Shown: piece by piece, positions 1-7,155 of the stretch
Layout of the letters: each line of letters opens with the position of its first letter
How positions within the stretch are numbered: the stretch's first letter is position 1
Assembly: GCA_036787815.1 (NCBI GenBank)
Contig: DAIQOP010000070.1
Coordinates: 1 to 16,023 of the forward strand
Source of the DNA: DATBAK01 sp036787815
GTDB lineage: Bacteria; Actinomycetota; Acidimicrobiia; IMCC26256; PALSA-610
Direction: 5' to 3'
Length of the DNA: 16,023 nt
The notes under the pieces: generated by a model
The model's database searches: none
Told to the model about the DNA's origin: nothing
The model's input: only the letters and a program-made list of their open reading frames with translations
Program-made: the position numbers and the translations under genes

Positions 1-1
1 C

Positions 2-754
2 ACGCTCGGGCAGGTGTGCGTGATGATCCATTCCGGCTCCCGCGGCCTCGGCCACCAGATCTGCCAGGATCACGTCGGCATCATGGTGCACGCAATGGAG
101 CGCTACGCGATCCATGTGCCCGACCGGCAGCTCGCGTGCGCGCCCGTCGACAGCCCGGAGGGGCGCGCGTACCTCGGTGCGATGGCCGCCGCCGCGAACT
201 ACGGCCGCGCCAACCGCCAGCTCCTCACCGAAGCCACTCGCGACGCGTTCGCCCGAGCCGTCGGCACACGGGAGCTCCGGCTTCTGTACGACGTGTCGCA
301 CAACCTCGCCAAGCTCGAACGCCACGATGTCGACGGACGCGAGCGGAACCTGTGCGTCCACCGCAAGGGCGCCACACGCGCGCTTCCGCCCGGCCACAGC
401 GACCTTCCCGACGACCTGCGCGACGTCGGCCAACCCGTCCTCGTCCCGGGTTCCATGGGCACGGCGTCCTGGGTGCTCGTCGGGTGCGCCGGCGGCGGCG
501 CATTCCATTCGACCTGTCACGGCGCAGGACGCACGATGAGCCGCCATGCCGCACGCCGGACCGTCCGTGGCGACCGCCTCCGCGATCAGCTCGAAGCCGC
601 CGGCGTCCACGTGCGCGCCGGCTCGTTGCGCGGGCTCGCGGAAGAGGCCCCTTCCTCCTACAAGGACGTCGACCTCGTCGTCGCGACCTGCGAGCAGGCC
701 GGCCTCGCACGGCGGGTCGCGAAGCTCACCCCGATCGGAGTCGTCAAAGGCTGA
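2..754 (+). CDS. rtcB: RtcB family RNA ligase, C-terminal part (5' end outside window)
   Basis: RtcB ligases join RNA 2',3'-cyclic phosphate (or 3'-phosphate) ends to 5'-OH ends in a GTP- and Mn-dependent reaction, in tRNA splicing or RNA repair. The reading frame is open from base 2, so about 250 C-terminal residues are seen and the N-terminal metal-binding part is missing. Visible family motifs are MIHSGSRGLG (codons from about 26), a YDVSHN block, NLCVHRKGATRA, PVLVPGSMGTASWVL and CHGAGR. The His of CHGAGR (codon 518-520) is the residue guanylylated in characterised RtcB proteins. The Cys/His residues of the first two blocks match known Mn ligands. The protein ends with the usual SYKDVD...P.GVVKG. 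No odd residues are seen. It converges on the CapA-like gene with 18 bp between the stops. Identification is firm; the physiological substrate is unknown. Confidence 0.93.
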   Translation, partial: TLGQVCVMIHSGSRGLGHQICQDHVGIMVHAMERYAIHVPDRQLACAPVDSPEGRAYLGAMAAAANYGRANRQLLTEATRDAFARAVGTRELRLLYDVSHNLAKLERHDVDGRERNLCVHRKGATRALPPGHSDLPDDLRDVGQPVLVPGSMGTASWVLVGCAGGGAFHSTCHGAGRTMSRHAARRTVRGDRLRDQLEAAGVHVRAGSLRGLAEEAPSSYKDVDLVVATCEQAGLARRVAKLTPIGVVKG

Positions 755-772
755 TCACCGAGGTGCTCGCGG

Positions 773-1750
773 TCACGACCGACGCGACGTCGCGTCGCAC
801 AGATCGACGACCAGTCGGTCGTCGTGCTCGAGCACGGGTGTGCCGAACGCAGCGCACGCCGACACGAAGCGCGCCCGTATCCACTCGGCCTCGTCTGGTG
901 ACGCGAGCCGGGTATGGCAGTAGTCGAGGGCGATCGGCACCGCCGACACTCTCGTCGGCTCGCCGCGGCACAGTTCGAGGAGGAACATCAGGCCGAGGTC
1001 GTTCCGGAGATCAGGGTCGGTCGCGTAGTCGTCGACGAAGTCGCCGAGATCGAACAGCACACGTTCGGAGACGCCGTGGAACACATGGGCCGAATGCCCG
1101 GCGACGACCGTCGCGCCGGCCGCACGCAACCCTGCGGCCGCCGATCGCACACGCGCGATCGGCGCCCCGACCATGTTCGGTCCCCAATGAGGTTCGACCA
1201 TCACACAGTCTTCCGGGGCGTCGTGAATCGCCTGCAAGACCCACCGATCGACGGTCGTGCCCAACGAGGCGAGCGCGACACCCGGACGCGAGCTGCTCGC
1301 GGCATAGTCCTGCGGATGATCCGTGCAACCGATGATCGCGATCGTGGTGTCGCCGACGGCGAGATGCGCCGGCAGCCGCGCCGCGTCGACGTCGACTCCC
1401 GCACCGGTCGTCGCGATCCCCGCGTCGTGCAGCAACGAGAGGGTGTCCATCAGCGCGTCGTACCCGTAGTCGAGGGCGTGATTGTTCGCGAGGGTCACCA
1501 CCGACACACCGAGTCGCCGGAGTGCATCGACCGCGACCGGCGGCGCCCGGAAGAAGAACGGCTTGCCCGGGTCCGGCCAACGCTCACCGCGGGTCGAGAT
1601 GCAGCATTCGAGATTGGCGACCACGGCATCCGCTTCGCCCAGCACTGCGACGAGATCATCCGAGAAGACCGCTCCGGGACCCGCGCGCGACAAAGCGTCG
1701 CCGACGCGCCGACCCAGCATCACATCGCCCAGGAGCGCGAGCACCACCAC
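773..1750 (-). CDS. CapA family metallophosphatase-like protein
   Basis: The 325-residue protein has the CapA/PgsA-type calcineurin-like fold. GDVMLGR lies near residue 8, NLECC near 46, LANNHALDYGYD near 87, HWGPN near 188 and GHSAHVFHG near 218. The Asp, Asn and His residues of these blocks are the expected dimetal ligands. CapA proteins were named from poly-gamma-glutamate capsule synthesis, but most family members are uncharacterised and no pgsB/C partners are nearby, so a capsule role is not supported here. No signal peptide or membrane segment is seen, unlike membrane-anchored PgsA. Three successive GTG codons open the frame (1750, 1747, 1744) and no convincing ribosome-binding site precedes them, so the exact start is uncertain. 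It converges with rtcB. Confidence 0.85.
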   Translation of the reverse strand: MVVLALLGDVMLGRRVGDALSRAGPGAVFSDDLVAVLGEADAVVANLECCISTRGERWPDPGKPFFFRAPPVAVDALRRLGVSVVTLANNHALDYGYDALMDTLSLLHDAGIATTGAGVDVDAARLPAHLAVGDTTIAIIGCTDHPQDYAASSSRPGVALASLGTTVDRWVLQAIHDAPEDCVMVEPHWGPNMVGAPIARVRSAAAGLRAAGATVVAGHSAHVFHGVSERVLFDLGDFVDDYATDPDLRNDLGLMFLLELCRGEPTRVSAVPIALDYCHTRLASPDEAEWIRARFVSACAAFGTPVLEHDDRLVVDLCDATSRRS

Positions 1751-2010
1751 CGGCTCGCTCGCGCCGGAGGTCGAAGCGACACGGCGCGGCGCTGATCCGC
1801 CTCCGTCCTGAATGACGCCCTCCTCGTTCCGGCGACCTCAGCCTCACCGCGCGATCAGCATCGGGCACCGAACCCGCGCTCGATAGGGCCGCAGGTCCGA
1901 AATCCCTCCGCGCCCGGCCGGGATCGCCAAGCACGGCGCCGGCCGCGGCCGCGGCCGGGCCGGGCATCGAGGTGGTACGAGCGAAAGCGCGTGTCAGCCG
2001 GCGAGCGCTG
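1751..2010. other. Non-coding gap between capA-like and nrdJ
   Basis: Both flanking genes are on the minus strand. I see no credible coding frame here. The only clear structure is the 20-bp palindrome at 1939-1958. Any promoter for the CapA-like gene must lie here, but no good -35/-10 pair stands out. Confidence 0.5.
1939..1958 (-). terminator. 20-bp perfect GC palindrome downstream of nrdJ, possible terminator
   Basis: The segment built of alternating GGCC/GCGG units is identical to its reverse complement over 20 bases and begins 52 nt after the nrdJ stop. It could fold into a hairpin or cruciform and stop or protect the nrdJ transcript. There is no U-tract, so classical intrinsic termination is not supported. 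It could equally be low-complexity GC sequence. Confidence 0.35.
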
Positions 2011-4791
2011 TCACGAGCAGCCGCTGGTGGCTCCGCAGGAGGGGCAGGCGTGGCAGGAGCCGGCACGCTGCATGATGTCGCCGCAGACGTGGCAGATCAC
2101 GACCTCGCGCGATCGGGCGGGTGCCGGCCGCTTCTCGGCCGGTGGGGCCGCAGCCGGCAACGCCGCCGAAGGCGCGCGGTCTTCCATCGGCAGGTCGAGC
2201 GCGTGCGCCGAAGGAGTCGTCGACTCCTCGACGCCCGGCAGGGTCGGCTGCATGCGCTCCCCCACCGACAGGATGCCCATCGCCTCGCGCCGGTCGAACG
2301 GCAGGTACGCGATGGCGAGCCGGCGGAAGATGTAGTCGACGAGGCTGCTCGCGAACCGGATGTCGGGGTCGTCGGTCATGCCGGCGGGCTCGAAGCGCAT
2401 GTTGCTGAACATCTCGCAGAACGCCTCGAGCGGCACGCCGTACTGGAGGCCGTGGCTCACCGAGATCGCGAACGCGTCCATGATGCCGGCGAGCGTGGAG
2501 CCCTGCTTCGCGACCTTCAGGAAGATCTCGCCCGGCCGGCCGTCTTCGTACTGGCCGACGGTGACGTAGCCGTGACAGTCGGCCACACGGAACGAGAACG
2601 TCTTGCTGGTGCGCATGCGCGGCAGGCGCTGGCGCACCGGCTCCTGCACGATCACCGTCTCGACGATGCGCTCGACGATCCGCTCGGGTGAACCGTCGGC
2701 GCCGGCCTTCTTCTGGGTCGAGAGCGGCTGGCCGACCTTGCAGTTGTCGCGGTAGATCGCGACGGCCTTGAGACCGAGGCGCCACGCCTCGATGTGCACC
2801 ATCTCGACGTCTTCGACGCTGACTTCCTCGGGCAGGTTCACCGTCTTGCTGATCGCGCCGGAGATGAACGGCTGCACCGCGCCCATCATCGTGACGTGGC
2901 CCATGTGGTGGATCGGGTTGTCGCCCATCGAGCACGCGAACACCGGGAGGTGCTCGGTGTTGAACTCGGGCGCACCGATGATCGTCTTGTGCTCGTCGAT
3001 GTAGTTGACGATGGTGTCGACCTGGCCGGCGTTGTACCCGAGCCGGCGCAGCGCACGCGGCACCGTCTGGTTGACGATGTACATCGTGCCGCCGCCGACG
3101 AGCTTCTTGGCCTTGCTGAGCGCGAGGTCGGGCTCGATGCCGGTGGTGTCGCAGTCCATCATGAGACCGATCGTGCCGGTCGGTGCGAGCACCGTGGCCT
3201 GCGAGTTGCGCACGCCGAAGCGCTCACCCAGCTCGACGGCCTCGTCCCACGACTCCTGCGCAGCGCACAACAGCTCGGTCGGGACGACGTCCTCGTCGAT
3301 GCGGGCGACCTCGGCCCGGTGCATGCGCAGCACGCGCAGCATCGGCTCCCGGTTCTCGTCGTAACCGGCGAACGGCCCCATGCGCGACGCGGTGCGCGCG
3401 CTCGTGGCGTAGGCGTGGCCGGTCATGAGGGCGGTGATCGTCGCCGCGAAGGCACGGCCGTCGACCGAGTCGTACGCCATGCCCTGGGCCATGAGGAGCG
3501 CACCGAGGTTGGCGTAGCCGAGACCGAGCTGGCGGAAGTCGCGGCTGGTCTGCGCGATCGACTCCGTGGGGTAGTCGGCGTTGCCGACGAGGATCTCCTG
3601 CGCGGTGAACATCACCTCGACCGTGTGGCGGAAGCCGAACACGTCGTAGCTCTCGTCGTCGTTGAGGTACGACATCAGGTTGATGCTCGCGAGGTTGCAC
3701 GCCGAGTTGTCGAGGTGCATGTACTCCGAGCACGGGTTCGACGCGTTGATGCGCCCCGTGTTGGCGGCCGTGTGCCACCGGTTGATCGTGGTGTCGAACT
3801 GCATGCCCGGGTCGGCGCACTGCCACGACGACTCGGAGATCTGGCGGAACAGGTCACGCGCCTTCACGGTCTTGACCGTCTCGCCGGTCGTGACCGAGCG
3901 CAACGCCCAATCGCGGTCCTCGAGCACCGCGGTCATGAACTCGTCGGTGACCCGCACCGAGTTGTTCGCGTTCTGGTACTGGATCGAGTGGCTGTCGCTG
4001 CCGTCGAGGTCCATGTCGAAGCCGGCGTCGCGCAGGGCGCGGGCCTTGCGCTCCTCGACGGCCTTGCACCACACGAACTCCTCGATGTCGGGGTGGTCGA
4101 CGTTGAGGATGACCATCTTCGCGGCGCGCCGGGTCTTGCCACCCGACTTGATCGTGCCGGCCGACGCGTCGGCGCCGCGCATGAAGCTCACCGGCCCCGA
4201 CGCGGTGCCGCCGCCCTTCAGGTTCTCCTTCGAGGAGCGGATGCGCGAGAGGTTGATGCCCGCGCCCGAGCCGCCCTTGAAGATCGTGCCCTCCTCGCGG
4301 TACCAGTTGAGGATCGCGTCCATCGTGTCGTCGACCGAGAGGATGAAGCACGCGGAGGCCTGCTGCGGGACGCCCTTCACGCCGATGTTGAACCACACCG
4401 GGCTGTTGAACGCCGCGCGCTGGTGCACGAGCAGGAACTTGAGCTCGCCGCGGAAGGTCTCGGCCTCGTCGGTGTCGACGAAGTAGCCGTCGCGGACGCC
4501 CCACTCGGTGATGGTGTCGGCGACGCGGTCGATGACCTGGCGCAACGACGACTCGCGCTCGGGGGTGCCGAGGGTGCCGCGGAAGTACTTCTGGGCGACG
4601 ATGTTGGTCGCGTTCTGCGACCACCCGACCGGGAACTCGACGTCGGCCTGGAAGAAGGCGTCGGTGCCGTCCTTGTAGTTCGGGATGCGGGCGTCGCGGC
4701 GTTCCCACTCGACCGTGTCGTACGGGTGCTGACCGGCCGTCGTGAAGTGCCGGCGGATCCCGATGCCGAGCTGCTGCGGCGCCATCGCCAT
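2011..4791 (-). CDS. nrdJ: Vitamin B12-dependent (class II) ribonucleoside-diphosphate reductase
   Basis: This enzyme reduces ribonucleotides to deoxyribonucleotides using adenosylcobalamin to make the thiyl radical, so it works with or without oxygen. The chosen ATG (4791) gives 926 residues starting MAMAPQQ and is preceded by AGGGGGA about 7 nt upstream. The open frame extends to 4902, but that part is not conserved-looking. Visible are FNSPVWFN (about 128), a redox Cys in SACFI (148), GGSGAGINLSRIRS (173-187), the radical-site block NPCSE (352-356, Cys354), and CNLASINL with the second redox Cys (365). The C-terminal zinc-ribbon-like tail has several CxxC pairs and ends in TSGCS, typical of NrdJ. 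No intein or frame break is seen. nrdR lies just upstream on the same strand, and an NrdR box and strong promoter precede the gene. Confidence 0.96.
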   Translation of the reverse strand: MAMAPQQLGIGIRRHFTTAGQHPYDTVEWERRDARIPNYKDGTDAFFQADVEFPVGWSQNATNIVAQKYFRGTLGTPERESSLRQVIDRVADTITEWGVRDGYFVDTDEAETFRGELKFLLVHQRAAFNSPVWFNIGVKGVPQQASACFILSVDDTMDAILNWYREEGTIFKGGSGAGINLSRIRSSKENLKGGGTASGPVSFMRGADASAGTIKSGGKTRRAAKMVILNVDHPDIEEFVWCKAVEERKARALRDAGFDMDLDGSDSHSIQYQNANNSVRVTDEFMTAVLEDRDWALRSVTTGETVKTVKARDLFRQISESSWQCADPGMQFDTTINRWHTAANTGRINASNPCSEYMHLDNSACNLASINLMSYLNDDESYDVFGFRHTVEVMFTAQEILVGNADYPTESIAQTSRDFRQLGLGYANLGALLMAQGMAYDSVDGRAFAATITALMTGHAYATSARTASRMGPFAGYDENREPMLRVLRMHRAEVARIDEDVVPTELLCAAQESWDEAVELGERFGVRNSQATVLAPTGTIGLMMDCDTTGIEPDLALSKAKKLVGGGTMYIVNQTVPRALRRLGYNAGQVDTIVNYIDEHKTIIGAPEFNTEHLPVFACSMGDNPIHHMGHVTMMGAVQPFISGAISKTVNLPEEVSVEDVEMVHIEAWRLGLKAVAIYRDNCKVGQPLSTQKKAGADGSPERIVERIVETVIVQEPVRQRLPRMRTSKTFSFRVADCHGYVTVGQYEDGRPGEIFLKVAKQGSTLAGIMDAFAISVSHGLQYGVPLEAFCEMFSNMRFEPAGMTDDPDIRFASSLVDYIFRRLAIAYLPFDRREAMGILSVGERMQPTLPGVEESTTPSAHALDLPMEDRAPSAALPAAAPPAEKRPAPARSREVVICHVCGDIMQRAGSCHACPSCGATSGCS

Positions 4792-4870
4792 ATGTCGTTC
4801 CCCCTGCTCGAGCCCGCCCGGGCCCGTGATGTGCGGATTGGTTGTGGTCCCACCCGCCCTGGAGGACAAA

Positions 4871-4886
4871 CCACCATATCTTGTGG
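4871..4886 (-). promoter_or_regulatory. NrdR box in the nrdJ leader
   Basis: The 16-mer CCACCATATCTTGTGG agrees with the NrdR-box consensus acaCwAtATaTwGtgt at the central ATAT, the conserved C and the G-T-G side. It sits in a longer imperfect inverted repeat, AACCAC...GTGGTT (4869-4888). It lies about 25-40 nt downstream of the predicted nrdJ transcription start, a position suited to repression by the NrdR encoded immediately upstream. NrdR boxes usually come in pairs; I found only a TTGTGG half-site at 4843-4848. Confidence 0.7.
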
Positions 4887-4918
4887 TTCGCCGGGTTCCC
4901 AACGCGAGATGGAGGAGT

Positions 4919-4948
4919 ATTACAGCACCGGAATTACATCCGTGTCAA
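4919..4948 (-). promoter_or_regulatory. Sigma70-type promoter of nrdJ
   Basis: On the minus strand a consensus -35 TTGACA (4948-4943) is followed after 18 nt by TGTAAT (4924-4919), a 5/6 match to TATAAT. The predicted start near 4912 gives a leader of about 120 nt containing the NrdR box and the ribosome-binding site. The match is unusually good for so GC-rich a genome. It implies nrdJ can be transcribed separately from nrdR. Confidence 0.65.
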
Positions 4949-4994
4949 CGGAATCGCCTCCGCGTCGGTGCAGGTCAGAAGGCTTTTTACAGAT

Positions 4995-5504
4995 TCAGTT
5001 CCTGGGGCCCTTGGGCTCGGTCGTTTTCTGCAGGATCCCGCCCAGATCGCGGCGCGCGAGATCGCGTTGGAGCTCGTCGACCTCGCGCTCGAAGTCGGCG
5101 AGATCTTCGAAGCCCTTGTAGACGGAGGCGAAGCGCAGGTACGCCACCGGGTCGAGGTCGCGCAGGCGCTCGAGCACCGCCATGCCGATCTCCTCGCTCG
5201 TGATCTCGGCGCCGCGGTCACGAAGGGCCTCGGCCAGATCGGCCACGATCGTGTCGACGATGTCGGCCTCGAGCCGGCCGCTCGCGGCCCGTGCGATGCC
5301 CGCGGCGAGCTTGGCCTGGTCGAACGGGACGACGTCGCCCGAGCGCTTGCGCACCGCGAGCGAGACGTCGAGCGCCCGCTCGAGCGTCGTGAAGCGCCGC
5401 CCGCACGCGAGGCACTCGCGACGCCGGCGCACGGCGGCTCCGTCGTCGGCGAGACGCGAATCGATGACCTTGTCGTCGACTCCTCGGCAGTAGGGACAGC
5501 GCAC
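4995..5504 (-). CDS. nrdR: Transcriptional repressor NrdR
   Basis: NrdR is the ATP/dATP-sensing repressor of ribonucleotide reductase genes. The 169-residue protein has the standard build: an N-terminal zinc ribbon with Cys3, Cys6, Cys31 and Cys34 (MRCPYC ... CLACGRRF), then an ATP-cone domain from about residue 46 to 136, with the family's FDQAKLAAGI-type segment and the block YLRFASVYKGF near its end. The GTG start gives the invariant MRCPYC opening. It has no Shine-Dalgarno but a -10-like TAGCGT six nt upstream, suggesting a leaderless message. It lies 64 bp downstream of the LysM gene and upstream of its likely target nrdJ, the same nrdR / LysM protein / lexA order known in mycobacteria. 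Confidence 0.96.
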   Translation of the reverse strand: MRCPYCRGVDDKVIDSRLADDGAAVRRRRECLACGRRFTTLERALDVSLAVRKRSGDVVPFDQAKLAAGIARAASGRLEADIVDTIVADLAEALRDRGAEITSEEIGMAVLERLRDLDPVAYLRFASVYKGFEDLADFEREVDELQRDLARRDLGGILQKTTEPKGPRN

Positions 5505-5510
5505 TCGGCC

Positions 5511-5516
5511 ACGCTA
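5511..5516 (-). promoter_or_regulatory. -10 box (TAGCGT) for a probable leaderless nrdR mRNA
   Basis: TANNNT is placed 6 nt before the GTG of nrdR, so transcription would start on or next to the first codon. No clear -35 is visible 17-18 nt upstream. Confidence 0.45.
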
Positions 5517-5568
5517 CCGCCGCGTCGCCTCACGGCTCCTCGCTCCCCGTGGATGTGCCGGCCCGGTT

Positions 5569-5967
5569 TCAGTTGCCGAGCCAGGTGATCGTCTCGCCGG
5601 GAACGAGTGCCGTCGTGTGCCGCGCGTCGACCAGCTCGTCGACGATCACGCGCGGGTCGGATTTCGGGTCGAGCTCCCCCGCGATCTTCCACAGGGTGTC
5701 GCCGGGCATGACGACGTGCGTGACCACATGCGGGCGGCGCCCGGAGGTTGTGAGGGGGGAACCTCCGAGCGCCACGCCCGCGTGGGCGGCCGTGAGCACG
5801 GTGCCGATCGCGATCCCGGCGGCGACGATCCGGCGCCGCCAGTAGGTGGCGGCGGATCGGTTGCATCGCCGGGTTGCGACCGGCCGGCGCCGCGGCGCGG
5901 CGGGCGTGCCGGGGAGGACACGCACGCTTCGCTTCGGTGCCTCGACCGTGTACATGACGGCAGCCAT
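5569..5967 (-). CDS. LysM-domain membrane protein, probable SOS-induced cell-division regulator (YneA/ChiZ-like)
   Basis: The ATG at 5967 is preceded by GAGGAG at good spacing and gives 132 residues. An Arg-rich cytoplasmic N-terminus is followed by one membrane segment (about 47-68) and an extracytoplasmic LysM domain (about 82-130, with VMPGDTLWKIA). LysM binds peptidoglycan. Divergent from lexA and next to nrdR, small TM+LysM proteins are the SOS-induced division inhibitors or wall modulators known as YneA (Bacillus) and Rv2719c/ChiZ (Mycobacterium); DivS of Corynebacterium sits at the same locus. The shared intergenic region carries two SOS boxes. Role by synteny and architecture: it likely delays septation after DNA damage. 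No hydrolase domain is seen. Confidence 0.82.
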   Translation of the reverse strand: MAAVMYTVEAPKRSVRVLPGTPAAPRRRPVATRRCNRSAATYWRRRIVAAGIAIGTVLTAAHAGVALGGSPLTTSGRRPHVVTHVVMPGDTLWKIAGELDPKSDPRVIVDELVDARHTTALVPGETITWLGN

Positions 5968-6065
5968 CTCGATCTCCTCGTTCCTGGACTTCGCCGAGCG
6001 CACGCTGTTGCCGGAGCGCTCGTTCGTGGTGCGATCGAACCACGGGGGTACGACACTTACGTTGG

Positions 6066-6081
6066 TCGAACGCACGTTCGG
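6066..6081. promoter_or_regulatory. SOS (LexA) box 1
   Basis: TCGAACGCACGTTCGG fits the mycobacterial-type LexA operator TCGAAC-N4-GTTCGA with one mismatch at the last base. On the minus strand it lies directly downstream of a TTGACA (6087-6082), so LexA bound here would block transcription of the LysM gene. Confidence 0.88.
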
Positions 6082-6087
6082 TGTCAA
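6082..6087 (-). promoter_or_regulatory. Putative -35 (TTGACA) of the LysM gene
   Basis: Consensus TTGACA on the minus strand abuts SOS box 1. The best -10 candidate (TAAGTG at 6059-6054) would need a 22-nt spacer, so the exact promoter remains unclear. Confidence 0.35.
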
Positions 6088-6095
6088 GCGAAAAT

Positions 6096-6111
6096 GCGAA
6101 CGGGTGTTTGC
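6096..6111. promoter_or_regulatory. SOS (LexA) box 2
   Basis: GCGAACGGGTGTTTGC keeps the core CGAAC-N4-GTTTG of the actinobacterial LexA operator and overlaps the -35 of lexA. Its centre is exactly 30 bp (about three helical turns) from that of box 1, so two LexA dimers could bind the same DNA face. It probably gives lexA autorepression. Confidence 0.75.
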
Positions 6112-6136
6112 CACGAACGCGTGATCGTGTTACCTT
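6108..6136 (+). promoter_or_regulatory. lexA promoter (TTGCCA-N17-TACCTT), leaderless
   Basis: The -35 TTGCCA (6108-6113) and -10 TACCTT (6131-6136) are 17 nt apart. The -10 ends 6 nt before the lexA ATG and no Shine-Dalgarno is present, so transcription probably starts at the ATG itself. SOS box 2 covers the -35. Confidence 0.6.
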
Positions 6137-6142
6137 CCGGAC

Positions 6143-6781
6143 ATGTCACCAGAAGGCGCACGTCTCACCGATCGGCAACGTCAGGTCCTCGAGTTCATCG
6201 ACTCCGAGGTGCGGCGCAAGGGCTACCCGCCGAGCGTGCGCGAGATCGGCGAGGCCGTGGGCCTGTCGTCGCCCTCCACCGTCCATGCCCACCTCGGCGC
6301 CCTGCAAGACAAGGGCTACATCCACCGCGACCCCACGAAGCCGCGCGCGCTCGAGCTCACCTACGAGCCCACCAGCGGCGCCACGGTCGATCGCCGGCCC
6401 GTCCGCCACGTGCCCCTCGTCGGCGACGTCGCCGCGGGCACCGGAGTGCTGGCCGCCGAGAACATCGAGGAGACGTTCCCCGTCCCCGAGGATCTCACCG
6501 GCGACGGCGACCTCTTCATGCTCCGCGTCCGGGGCGATTCGATGATCGAGGGCGGCATCTTCGACGGCGACTACGTCGTGGTGCGCAGCCAGCCGTCGGC
6601 CGAGAACGGCGAGATCGTGGTCGCGGGCATCCCGGGCGAGGAGGCGACGGTCAAGACGTTCGTCCGCCGCCGCAACAAGATCGTGCTGCGCCCGGAGAAC
6701 TCCTCGATGGAGGAGATGATCTTCGACCCGAGCGAGATCACGATCTACGGCCGGGTCGTCACCGTGTTGCGCCGTCTCTGA
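6143..6781 (+). CDS. lexA: LexA repressor (SOS regulator, S24 self-cleaving)
   Basis: LexA represses DNA-damage genes until RecA filaments trigger its self-cleavage. At 212 residues it has usual length. The N-terminal winged helix (LTDRQRQVLEFI, PPSVREIGEAVGLSSPSTVHAHL, about 8-51) binds the operator. The cleavage bond is Ala98-Gly99 in GDVAAGTGVLA. The catalytic dyad is Ser133 (in GDSMIEGGIFDGD) and Lys171 (in TVKTF). All key residues are intact, so it should be functional. The start is fixed by the MSPEGARLTDRQ opening and by the -10 placement. It diverges from the LysM gene across two SOS boxes. Confidence 0.98.
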   Translation: MSPEGARLTDRQRQVLEFIDSEVRRKGYPPSVREIGEAVGLSSPSTVHAHLGALQDKGYIHRDPTKPRALELTYEPTSGATVDRRPVRHVPLVGDVAAGTGVLAAENIEETFPVPEDLTGDGDLFMLRVRGDSMIEGGIFDGDYVVVRSQPSAENGEIVVAGIPGEEATVKTFVRRRNKIVLRPENSSMEEMIFDPSEITIYGRVVTVLRRL

Positions 6782-6828
6782 ATCGCCCGCCTGCGGGGCC
6801 CGACTCCGGCTCCGGCCCGGCGCGGTCG

Positions 6829-6834
6829 TAGCAT
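6829..6834 (+). promoter_or_regulatory. Possible -10 (TAGCAT) before the small membrane protein gene
   Basis: A TANNNT hexamer lies 9 nt before the ATG at 6844, giving a leader of about 2-3 nt or none. No ribosome-binding site is visible. Weak evidence. Confidence 0.3.
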
Positions 6835-6843
6835 TCGACCATC

Positions 6844-7155
6844 ATGGACGAGCAGCGCCGCACCCTCTGGCGGACCTCGTGGGGAGTCGTGCTCGCGGCT
6901 TCGTTGGCCTTCTCGATCGGGTACGGGGCGTCGCGCAACGCCCAACCGTCGGTCGGCGCCTCGCGCCCGCCCGGATGGCCGCTGATCCTCTCGCTGCTGG
7001 TCGTCGCGGTGAGCCTCTGGTTCGCGCTGGCCCCCCGCCTGCACCGCTGGCCGTTCACCGACCGGCCCGACGGTCCGAACGCGCCCGGGGATGCAACCGA
7101 GCCGTGGCTCACCGAGCTGACCGAGGCCGACGAAGAGGATCAGCCCGCCAGGTAG
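6844..7155 (+). CDS. Small two-TM membrane protein of unknown function
   Basis: I do not recognise a family. The 103-residue protein has two hydrophobic segments (about 12-31 and 46-64) separated by a short polar loop (SRNAQPSVGASRPPG). The C-terminal tail of about 35 residues is acidic (ends TELTEADEEDQPAR). The ATG is the only sensible start; codon usage matches the neighbours. Its 3' end overlaps the end of the convergent amidase gene by 16 bp. It follows lexA by 62 bp on the same strand and could be read through from it, but no SOS box of its own is seen. Confidence 0.68.
   Translation: MDEQRRTLWRTSWGVVLAASLAFSIGYGASRNAQPSVGASRPPGWPLILSLLVVAVSLWFALAPRLHRWPFTDRPDGPNAPGDATEPWLTELTEADEEDQPAR

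Noticed and set aside
4871..4900. GGGAAC on the minus strand upstream of nrdJ as an ECF -35
   Set aside because: The sequence 17 nt downstream does not match CGACTA and falls within the NrdR box.
4792..4902. 37-residue N-terminal extension of NrdJ
   Set aside because: The extension is Gly/Arg/Thr-rich and unlike the family, and it spans the NrdR box and the ribosome-binding site used by ATG 4791.
4792..4912. Cobalamin riboswitch in the leader of B12-dependent nrdJ
   Set aside because: The leader is only about 120 nt and I see no B12-box-like conserved core; an NrdR box and ribosome-binding site account for it.
4980..4995. T-run (ggcttttt) as a terminator after nrdR
   Set aside because: The T-run is on the plus strand, so the minus-strand nrdR transcript would carry A residues; no stem precedes it in the right orientation.
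2794..5121. Very long plus-strand open frame opposite nrdJ
   Set aside because: It is an antisense shadow of nrdJ: Arg/Asp/His/Val-rich composition, no domain, and nrdJ motifs are intact on the other strand.
6035..6050. TCGAACCACGGGGGTA as a third SOS box
   Set aside because: Only the left half-site matches; the GTTCG arm is missing.
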